64,000 nucleotides of DNA from Antrihabitans auranticaus. GTDB lineage: Bacteria; Actinomycetota; Actinomycetes; Mycobacteriales; Mycobacteriaceae. Position numbers and translations under genes: made by a program. The stretch lies in the NCBI RefSeq assembly GCF_016481275.1, contig NZ_JAEMNW010000003.1, positions 558,001 to 622,000 of the forward strand, in the 5' to 3' direction. Shown in pieces: positions 54,373 to 60,904 of this stretch; within the stretch, counting starts at the first letter, position 1; each line of letters starts with the position of its first letter. The notes under the pieces were generated by a model. It did no database searches. It worked only from the letters and a program-made list of their open reading frames with translations, and was not told where the DNA came from.

Positions 54373-55124
54373 CGGCTAGCGATATTTGCCGGTGCCAGCA
54401 ATTCCGCAATTCCCTGCGCGTGCTCGTTCACGTAGAAATGTCCTCCGTCGAATACGGTGACCTGCACGTCTTTTGTGGAATGCCGCGACCAGCCGTACAG
54501 ATCCTTCGGCTTGATGAAGGGGTCTTCGATTCCGCCGATGGCATGAATCTCCGCGTTTACGACGGTGCCTTCTGCGCACGAGTACGCGTCGAAGGCGCGG
54601 TAATCCAGCTTCATCACCGGCAATGCGAGTTTCATGACCTCGCGGCTCGCCAGCACGTCGTCTCCGGTTCCCTCCAGGGAAACCAGGTGGTCGAGCAGCT
54701 GCTGGTCATCGGTGGGATGCGGTGGGAGGTCCGCGACACGGTCGGCCGCGACCGCTGCCGAAACGACGAGCAGCCGGACATCGATTCCCGCGGCTTCGGC
54801 AAGCCGCACGAACTCGAAGGCGACGATCGAGCCCATGCTGTGGCCGAAAACCGTCAACGGTCGACCGTCGTCGGAATACCACGTTTGGAACTCTGCGAAA
54901 GCTCCTTCGGCGAGTTCGTTCAGCGTCTCCGCGGCGGGTTCGCGGACTCTGTCCTGCCGGCCGGGATATTGAAAGACTATTGTGTTGAACGTCTCACTCT
55001 GCAATTTGGAGAACGCTCGATACGCGGAAGCCCCGCTACCCGCGTGCGGAAAAATCAAGAGCGGCGGACCCGCCGGCGAACCTGGTTTTTGAAACTGCCT
55101 GATCCAGCCGAGTGGGTTGGGCAT
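54369..55124 (-). CDS. Type II thioesterase
   Basis: About 251 residues from ATG 55124. The alpha/beta-hydrolase core has PPLLIFPHAGSGASAYRAFS, the nucleophile elbow VFGHSMGSIVAFEFVRLAE (Ser about residue 94), the acid in IGGIEDPFIKP and the His in VFDGGHFYVNEH. Such enzymes clear misprimed acyl groups from NRPS/PKS carriers. Because the MbtB-like NRPS here lacks the C-terminal thioesterase of M. tuberculosis MbtB, this free enzyme may cover that job too. It is first in the KS/PKS/NRPS operon and has an iron box upstream. Confidence 0.9.
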   Translation of the reverse strand: MPNPLGWIRQFQKPGSPAGPPLLIFPHAGSGASAYRAFSKLQSETFNTIVFQYPGRQDRVREPAAETLNELAEGAFAEFQTWYSDDGRPLTVFGHSMGSIVAFEFVRLAEAAGIDVRLLVVSAAVAADRVADLPPHPTDDQQLLDHLVSLEGTGDDVLASREVMKLALPVMKLDYRAFDAYSCAEGTVVNAEIHAIGGIEDPFIKPKDLYGWSRHSTKDVQVTVFDGGHFYVNEHAQGIAELLAPANIASR

Positions 55125-55180
55125 TGCGCTGCTCCGAGTTCTGCCGAAACCTCGGCAATAGTTCACGTACGGCACTGACT

Positions 55181-55199
55181 TTAGCGTAGGCTAGCCTAA
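55181..55199 (-). promoter_or_regulatory. Iron box before the thioesterase-NRPS operon
   Basis: TTAGCGTAGGCTAGCCTAA agrees with the consensus at 16 of 19 positions, the best match in the window. It lies 56 bases upstream of the thioesterase ATG and should control the whole five-gene operon. Confidence 0.9.
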
Positions 55200-55241
55200 C
55201 CGTCTATCGCCGGGTGCTGTAGGACGATGTCCGACCATAGC

Positions 55242-55260
55242 CGAGGCTAGGCTAGCCTTA
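55242..55260 (+). promoter_or_regulatory. Iron box before mbtK
   Basis: CGAGGCTAGGCTAGCCTTA agrees with the consensus at 14 of 19 positions and contains the perfect palindrome GGCTAGCC. It ends four bases before the mbtK ATG and leaves no room for a ribosome-binding site, which suggests a leaderless or near-leaderless transcript blocked at its start. Confidence 0.88.
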
Positions 55261-55264
55261 CAAA

Positions 55265-55915
55265 ATGGCTACAAAACGTCAGCTGACAGACGTGTCCGAA
55301 GCAGTCCGCGCTGTTCCGGCACCCGAGCTGCCCGAATTCGGCGCACCCTTCGGTCTGCGATTCGTCGATCCCGACAGCGACGATCCCGCCCTGATTGCCA
55401 CGTGGATGAAGCAACCGCATCTCGTCGAGACGTGGGAGCAACCCTGGTCGGTCGACGAGTGGCGTGCCGACAGCCTCGAACGCCTTGGCGATTCCTATTC
55501 CCGCCCGTGCATATTGAGCTACGAGTTCGAAGACGGTCGGCGCGACATCGGCTACGTCGAGTTGTACAGAGTCGCGCAGGACGAGAACGCGCTGCTTTAC
55601 GACGCGGACCCCTGGGATATGGGCTTTCACGTCGCGACCGCCGATCTCGAGCTGATCGGCCGGGGGGTGATGTCGCAATGGATGGCCTCTCTCGTTGCAG
55701 AGATCTGGCGGATGGAGCCCCAGTGCCGGCGCATCATCGTCGACCCCGATTACCGGAACGTGCGGATGCGCCGAGCAGTAGAGAAGAAGCGCTTCTGCAA
55801 TCTCGGCGAGTACGACGTGCGGCCGGACCGCCGGATCGCCCTGTACGCAATTCCGCGCACGCCCGCCGACCTGCCACACGTCCGACCGGACGCGGACTGG
55901 CACAAACGCACTTGA
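55265..55915 (+). CDS. mbtK: Lysine N-acyl/acetyltransferase (MbtK-like)
   Basis: The 216-residue GNAT-fold protein matches the MbtK/IucB siderophore acyltransferases. Visible blocks are FGLRFVDPDSDDPALIATWM, HLVETWEQPWSVDEWRADSL, YDADPWDMGFHVATAD, GRGVMSQWMASL, and CRRIIVDPDYRNVRMRRAVEK, which forms the CoA-site region. MbtK transfers an acyl group to the N6-hydroxyl-lysine nitrogen to make the hydroxamate. It is divergent from the assembly operon, and each side has its own iron box. Confidence 0.92.
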   Translation: MATKRQLTDVSEAVRAVPAPELPEFGAPFGLRFVDPDSDDPALIATWMKQPHLVETWEQPWSVDEWRADSLERLGDSYSRPCILSYEFEDGRRDIGYVELYRVAQDENALLYDADPWDMGFHVATADLELIGRGVMSQWMASLVAEIWRMEPQCRRIIVDPDYRNVRMRRAVEKKRFCNLGEYDVRPDRRIALYAIPRTPADLPHVRPDADWHKRT

Positions 55916-55931
55916 GGTAAGCCTTGCCTAA
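55913..55931 (+). promoter_or_regulatory. Iron box before BlaI-type regulator
   Basis: TGAGGTAAGCCTTGCCTAA agrees with the consensus at 14 of 19 positions. It begins at the stop codon of mbtK and ends 28 bases before the likely start of the next gene. It could also reflect an internal promoter that lets the regulator be made without mbtK. Confidence 0.75.
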
Positions 55932-55959
55932 CCACCGCTGAGTGGTTAGCGTCAACCCG

Positions 55960-56394
55960 GTGACGACTCTTGCAACCAAGCGCATCAGGCCTGCCGAGCT
56001 GAAACGGCCGAAGCGAACGCGCCTCGGTGCTCTCGAACGAGCGGTCATGGACTACCTCTGGTCCGCGAACCGGCCGACAACCGTGCGTGAAGTGCACGAA
56101 CTGCTTTCGGCAGACCGTGTGCTGGCCTACACGACCGTGATGACAGTGATGAACCGGCTCGCGCGCAAGAACCTGCTCGTCCAGCAGCGGGACACTCGCG
56201 CACACCGGTTCGTGCCGGTGCGGGGACGGGCGGAGTTGGTCGCCGAAATGATGGTCGACGCCTTGCACGAAGCGAGCGAAGCCGACGGCAGGCGTATCGC
56301 GCTGGTGCATTTCGTCGGCAAGGTCTCCGCTGACGAAGCGGCAGCCCTGCGGCGGTCGCTCGCCGCAATCGAAGCGGCGGAAGAAGCTAGCTGA
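55960..56394 (+). CDS. BlaI/MecI/CopY-type winged-helix regulator
   Basis: About 144 residues. The winged helix is evident: LGALERAVMDYLWSANRPTT, then VREVHELLSADRVLAYTTV, VMTVMNRLARKNLLVQQ and the wing DTRAHRFVPV. This is the order of BlaI/MecI/CopY repressors. The C-terminal dimerisation helices (HFVGKVSADEAAALRRSLAA) are also typical. BlaI is normally cut by a BlaR-type protease; no such gene is nearby. The start at GTG 55960 is assumed; GTG 55942 is also in frame, and neither has a clear ribosome-binding site. The 3' end overlaps the convergent ATPase gene by eight bases. Confidence 0.85.
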   Translation: MTTLATKRIRPAELKRPKRTRLGALERAVMDYLWSANRPTTVREVHELLSADRVLAYTTVMTVMNRLARKNLLVQQRDTRAHRFVPVRGRAELVAEMMVDALHEASEADGRRIALVHFVGKVSADEAAALRRSLAAIEAAEEAS

Positions 56395-57223
56395 GCGCCT
56401 TGGCGGGTCCGCCGACCGTGCCGAAGACATGCCGCGTGCCGATCGGAACGATCAACGGACGGTCCGATACCGGGTCGTCGATCACGGTCGCCTCCAGATT
56501 GAAGACCTCGCGTAGTAGGTCGGCCGAGATCACGTCCTGCGGTGGACCGGACGCCACTATCTTTCCGTCCGACATGACGACCAGGCGATCGCTGTAGCGA
56601 ACCGCGAGGTTCAGGTCGTGCAGGACCATCACGACGGTCCGGCCCATTTCGCTGTGCAAGCGGTCCACGAGGTCGAGCACCTCGACCGAATGCGCGAGGT
56701 CGAGGTAGGTCGTCGGCTCGTCGAGCAACAGCACGTCAGTGCCCTGGGCCAGTGCCATCGAGATCCACGCCCGCTGACGCTGCCCGCCAGACAGTTCGTC
56801 GAGGGGCCGGTCGGCGAGGTCGGCGATTCCGGTCAGCGCGAGCGCTTCGGCCACTTCCGACTCGTCGTCGGCCGACCACTGCCGCACCCACGATTGGTGC
56901 GGGTGCCGACCGCGTGCAACAAGATCGGCGACAGTCAAGCCTTCCGGCGCGATCGGTGCCTGCGGAAGCACGCCGAGAATCTTCGCGACGTCACGAGTTT
57001 TCATGCTCGAAATCGCCTTGCCGTCCAGCAGGACTCGACCCTGCTTCGGGGCGAGGAGCCGCCCGAGCGACCGCAGCAGCGTCGACTTTCCGCAACCGTT
57101 CGGGCCGATCACAGTGGTTATCACGCCACTGTCAAGCGCGAGGTCGAGTTTGTCGACGACCACGCGGCTGCCGTAGCCGAGCGTCACGCCTTCGGCGACA
57201 AGTCGCTTTCCGAGGTCCGTCAT
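56387..57223 (-). CDS. Iron-siderophore ABC transporter ATP-binding protein (FecE-like)
   Basis: About 278 residues from ATG 57223. Walker A is GPNGCGKSTLL, the Q-loop region is LGVLPQAPIAPEGLTV, the signature is ELSGGQRQRAWISMA, Walker B is DVLLLDEPTTYLD and the switch His is in VLHDLN. This is the FecE/FhuC class of iron-chelate ATPases. It overlaps the upstream permease by ATGA and is the last gene of the mbtG-permease operon. A longer in-frame start at 57400 lies inside the permease gene and was rejected. Confidence 0.93.
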   Translation of the reverse strand: MTDLGKRLVAEGVTLGYGSRVVVDKLDLALDSGVITTVIGPNGCGKSTLLRSLGRLLAPKQGRVLLDGKAISSMKTRDVAKILGVLPQAPIAPEGLTVADLVARGRHPHQSWVRQWSADDESEVAEALALTGIADLADRPLDELSGGQRQRAWISMALAQGTDVLLLDEPTTYLDLAHSVEVLDLVDRLHSEMGRTVVMVLHDLNLAVRYSDRLVVMSDGKIVASGPPQDVISADLLREVFNLEATVIDDPVSDRPLIVPIGTRHVFGTVGGPAKALS

Positions 57224-58284
57224 ACGGTCACTTTCCGGTTGGAGACGACAAGCAAGTACAGCAGGAATACGCCGCCCAGCGCTGAGGTCACGATGCCGAC
57301 AGGGAGGTCGACGGGCAGGATCGTCCGCGCAACGATGTCGCTGCAAATCACCAGGATCGCCCCGACCAGCGCGGACGCCAAGATCGGCTCGACAGGGCAC
57401 CGCTGGATGCGGCGCGCGATCTGCGGCGCGGCCAGCGCGACGAAACCGATCGGACCGGTCACCGCTGTGGCGAGCGACGCCAGAACGACCGCGGCGAGCA
57501 GCAACGTGGTCTGCCGTAACTGCAACCGGACACCCAGCGAGCGCGCTTTGTCGTCACCGAGCCGAAGTGTCGCCATCGTCGGCACCGAGATCAGCGCGAA
57601 CGCACCGGCGACAGCGAACCCGACAGCAAGCGGACCGACCTGCGACCAGTCGGTCGAGTTGATCGAGCCGTTGAGCCAGATCTGGGCGCGGATGACGTCG
57701 TCGAGCTTGCCGAAGACGAGCAGCCATCCGATCCCCGCGGTCATCATCGCGTTGATGCCGATCCCGATGAGCACGATCCGGAATCCATCGAACCCTTTCG
57801 ACCACGCCAATGCGTAGATCGCTACGGCAGTCGCGAGGCCACCGGCGAGTGCCGCGGCAGGAACGCCGAACTGGTGCAGCGCACCACCGGTGGTCGCGCC
57901 ACCGAGCACGATCACCGCAATCGCGGCCAGGCCTGCGCCCGCGGTGATGCCCAGGAGGTCCGGACCCGCCAGTGGGTTACGCAACGTCGATTGCGTGAGC
58001 GCCCCCGCGACGCCGAGCGCTGCACCCGCAAGGATCCCGATGAGCGCGCGCGGCAGCCGCAGGTCCATGACGATGACCCGCTGGGCGCGCTTTCCGCCGC
58101 CGCCGAGCACGTCGATGACCTGGCCGATCGAGAGCGGATACTCGCCACGGCCGACGTCGACGCAGAACAGGACGAACAGCACGGCCGCCAGCATGACCAC
58201 CACGACGACCGCGTACGGGCGTACGACCGCCGACGCCGGACCTACCCGCAGCGGCTTGCGCTCGACCTTCAACTTGGTACTCAT
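57220..58284 (-). CDS. FecCD-type siderophore permease
   Basis: The 354-residue permease has about nine or ten membrane helices and FecCD signatures: LPRALIGILAGAALGVAGAL, TQSTLRNPLAGPDLLGITAG and a late ATAVTGPIGFVALAAPQIAR. It overlaps the neighbouring permease and ATPase genes by ATGA on both sides. With the partner permease it should form the channel for the ferric siderophore. Confidence 0.92.
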   Translation of the reverse strand: MSTKLKVERKPLRVGPASAVVRPYAVVVVVMLAAVLFVLFCVDVGRGEYPLSIGQVIDVLGGGGKRAQRVIVMDLRLPRALIGILAGAALGVAGALTQSTLRNPLAGPDLLGITAGAGLAAIAVIVLGGATTGGALHQFGVPAAALAGGLATAVAIYALAWSKGFDGFRIVLIGIGINAMMTAGIGWLLVFGKLDDVIRAQIWLNGSINSTDWSQVGPLAVGFAVAGAFALISVPTMATLRLGDDKARSLGVRLQLRQTTLLLAAVVLASLATAVTGPIGFVALAAPQIARRIQRCPVEPILASALVGAILVICSDIVARTILPVDLPVGIVTSALGGVFLLYLLVVSNRKVTV

Positions 58285-59282
58285 ACGGCGACCAGCTTCC
58301 GCCGCCGCACGATGGCGATGAAGAACGGGGCCCCGACCAGCGCAAGCACGATGCCCACATGCAGTTCACCCGGTCGGACGACCACGCGGCCGACCACGTC
58401 GGCGAGCAGAACGAGCAGCGCACCGAGCAGGCCGGCATACGGGACGAGCCAGCGGTAGTCGGGTCCGGTGATCGCGCGGGCGATGTGCGGGACAACCAGG
58501 CCGACGAACGCGATCGGTCCGCAGGCCGCCGTCGCGGCTCCTGCAAGCAGGGTGACCGCGAGCAGTCCGACGGCGCGGTTGACCGCCACATTGCTGCCGA
58601 GTGCGCGGGCGACGTCGTCGCCGAGGTTGAGGACGTTGAGCGCAGGAGTGTTTGCCAGTGCGAGGGCCAGGCCCAGCAACAGGAACGGCGCCACCTGCCA
58701 GAAGACTTCGAGGTCGCGACCGGCGATGGACCCGACGATCCAGAAACGGTATCCGTCCAGGGTGGTGACGTCGAGCAGAAGGAACGCGTTCGTCAACGCC
58801 TGCAAGCAGAAGCTGACGGCTGCACCTGCCAACGCGAGGCTCAGCGGGCTGGTGCTGCCCGACCCGATCGACGCGATCCCGAACACCACGACTCCCGCGA
58901 CCAGCGAACCTGCCAGCGCGAACCAGATGTACTGATTCGGCATCGTGAAGCCGAATGCGTACATCGAGAGGACCACCAGGAACGCGGCACCGGCGTTGAG
59001 CCCGAGCAGTCCGGTGTCAGCGAGCGGGTTGCGCGTGTGGCCTTGAATCAGGGCGCCGGCCACACCGAGCGCGATCCCGACCGTCAGGCCGAGAATAGTT
59101 CGCGGGATTCGCAGGTCGCGGATGACCTGATCGGTCGGCAGACCGGTCGGCGAGAAGAGTGCATGCCGAATTTCGGACAGACTCATCGGCAAAGCGCCGA
59201 TGGCGATGCTGGCCATCGACGCGATGACGAGAAGCCCCAGTAGGACGGCAATGCCGAGGACCCGGCGTTCGCGAGTTGTCAC
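58281..59282 (-). CDS. FecCD-type siderophore permease
   Basis: The 333-residue permease has about nine or ten membrane helices, with IPRTILGLTVGIALGVAGAL, IQGHTRNPLADTGLLGLNAG and AACGPIAFVGLVVPHIAR. It is the paralogous partner of the next permease. It starts at GTG overlapping the mbtG stop (GTGA), an unusual direct coupling of a siderophore-making hydroxylase with import genes. Confidence 0.92.
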   Translation of the reverse strand: MTTRERRVLGIAVLLGLLVIASMASIAIGALPMSLSEIRHALFSPTGLPTDQVIRDLRIPRTILGLTVGIALGVAGALIQGHTRNPLADTGLLGLNAGAAFLVVLSMYAFGFTMPNQYIWFALAGSLVAGVVVFGIASIGSGSTSPLSLALAGAAVSFCLQALTNAFLLLDVTTLDGYRFWIVGSIAGRDLEVFWQVAPFLLLGLALALANTPALNVLNLGDDVARALGSNVAVNRAVGLLAVTLLAGAATAACGPIAFVGLVVPHIARAITGPDYRWLVPYAGLLGALLVLLADVVGRVVVRPGELHVGIVLALVGAPFFIAIVRRRKLVAV

Positions 59283-60568
59283 CGTCGATCGGCCGCGCGC
59301 GCCTCGACAGGAGGCGCATCACGGTTTCCCCGGCCTGCCGGGCGGAGCACTCGGTCCGACATAGCGCCAAGGCAACTGAGGTTCGGAAAACCTGGCCCCT
59401 GCGCCAGACCGGAGAGGTTCGGCAAGAACAGCTTGGGCGTCAGCCCGCGGACAGCGAGGTCGTACCCGATCGACGTCTCGACGCGCATCTGATTCAGCGG
59501 CCAGCCGACGGAGAGTTCGATCATGTCGACGGCGTCCGAATCGAAGAGTTCGAGGAACCAGAGCGGCTGACCGCCCGTTGCATCGACGACGAGGTCGAAT
59601 GTGTGGGTCTGCTCGGGCCGCATGTCGTTGTGCAACGTCAATGCGATCATCTCGCCCTGCTCCTGCGCGCGGATCACGCGGCCCTGCAGATGATGAATCC
59701 TGTTGTCGCCGAGCAGAGTTTCCTGGACGCGCACCGAGAAGACGCCGCGGTCCGTACGGCGGATGACGTCACGCCGTTCGTCGTTGCTCAGCGCACTCCA
59801 CTTCGACGGATCGCTGAACAGCGAGTTCTCGAAGTAGCTCTCACCACGGGTGTAGAGCGTGGCCATCGGCGAGATTACGGAGATGGTCATCGCGTCGTGG
59901 CGCGCCAGCTCGTCGAGCGCCGATCCTGCCGTTTCGCCACCACCGATCACCGCGGCCTTCGAAGAAACCGGGAGTTGGCGCCGCCCGGCGAGATCCCAGA
60001 AGTCAGCGATGCTCAGCACCTTCGTGTGGCTGTAGAGCGCCTTCGTGCTGACGCCGGGACCGGTGATCATCAGCCCGTCCGCGGAGATCCGAGTTTCGGT
60101 GCCGTCCGCCGCCTCGACGGCGACGTCCCAGTTCCCCCCTTGCGCGGAAATGGCGCGGACTCGCCCGATCACAAGGTCGAGGTCGGCCTTCTGCGCGACC
60201 CACTGCAAATACTTCGCCCACATGTGGTGCTGCGGGCTAGGCCTGCCGCGGTCGATCCATTCGGCGTAGGTGCCGTGATCTATGAGGAACGAAATCCAGC
60301 TGAAAGCCATCATCTTGTCGTTGATAGCGTGGTTCTGACCGCGTACCACGTTGGACCGGTACGGGAACCCGATGTCCTTCTCCGGACTCGTGCCGAGCCT
60401 GTGGTTTCCGTCCGTCCAGCCGCCGCTGGCCATCCAGTTCGCCCCGACCGCATGTGCCTCGACGACGACCACGCGCGGCGCCGGCAGCCCGAGTTCGCGC
60501 ATGACGGCGGCCTTGGCGGCAACAGCGAGAGCTTTCGGTCCGGCGCCCACAACCAGAAGTTTGTCCAC
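59279..60568 (-). CDS. mbtG: L-lysine N6-hydroxylase (MbtG-like)
   Basis: About 429 residues. The FAD-binding VDKLLVVGAGPKALAVAAKA is at the N-terminus, an NADPH-binding AAVIGGGETAGSALDELA near residue 205, and the substrate-loop end GYDLAVRGLTPKLFLPNL matches MbtG. The conserved early block (ANWMASGGWTDGNHRLGTSP) is also typical of the mycobactin hydroxylases. It hydroxylates the side-chain amine of lysine with NADPH and oxygen. GTG 60568 is preferred because GGAG sits six bases upstream; a TTG at 60580 is in frame but abuts AAGGAG. Confidence 0.92.
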   Translation of the reverse strand: MDKLLVVGAGPKALAVAAKAAVMRELGLPAPRVVVVEAHAVGANWMASGGWTDGNHRLGTSPEKDIGFPYRSNVVRGQNHAINDKMMAFSWISFLIDHGTYAEWIDRGRPSPQHHMWAKYLQWVAQKADLDLVIGRVRAISAQGGNWDVAVEAADGTETRISADGLMITGPGVSTKALYSHTKVLSIADFWDLAGRRQLPVSSKAAVIGGGETAGSALDELARHDAMTISVISPMATLYTRGESYFENSLFSDPSKWSALSNDERRDVIRRTDRGVFSVRVQETLLGDNRIHHLQGRVIRAQEQGEMIALTLHNDMRPEQTHTFDLVVDATGGQPLWFLELFDSDAVDMIELSVGWPLNQMRVETSIGYDLAVRGLTPKLFLPNLSGLAQGPGFPNLSCLGAMSDRVLRPAGRGNRDAPPVEARAADRR

Positions 60569-60620
60569 CGGGTACTCCAACTCCTTCGCGGGCGAAACCG
60601 AGCGATGCTCAACTACAGGG

Positions 60621-60639
60621 TCCGGTAAGCCTAGCCTAA
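60621..60639 (-). promoter_or_regulatory. Iron box before mbtG-permease operon
   Basis: Read on the minus strand, TTAGGCTAGGCTTACCGGA agrees with the consensus at 15 of 19 positions. It lies 52 bases before the mbtG start and should control mbtG and the three transport genes. Confidence 0.88.
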
Positions 60640-60904
60640 CTACGGTGTTCCGTTACTAAGGGCGCTTCGACCTCGTGTATCTCGATCTACCGCCAAATCG
60701 GCTACCGTGGTGTCACCGACTTCTCGAGATACGCCTTCAGCTAACTGCCGGCAATCAGCACAGGTGCTGCGCCGCAGGCCCCGACCAGCATCGCAAGCTG
60801 GGGCGGGCGATTGTGAAGCTTTTCACAACGGCGTGCGATGACTTCAACCTCACGCAAGTACCTGTCACCCTGAGTTCAACCCCTGAACTGATTTGGAGTC
60901 CTCC
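60640..60904. other. Intergenic region between the mbtG promoter and the DUF4407 gene
   Basis: With the mbtG leader and its iron box this forms a gap of 336 bases between two divergent genes. The right half should hold the promoter of the DUF4407 gene; its ribosome-binding site is GGAG at 60895-60898. No RNA gene, repeat or second iron box was recognised. Confidence 0.5.

Noticed and set aside
57224-57400. N-terminal extension of the siderophore ATPase by 59 codons.
   Set aside because: It lies within the permease gene and is Arg/Cys-rich; ATG 57223 gives an ATGA overlap and normal ATPase length.
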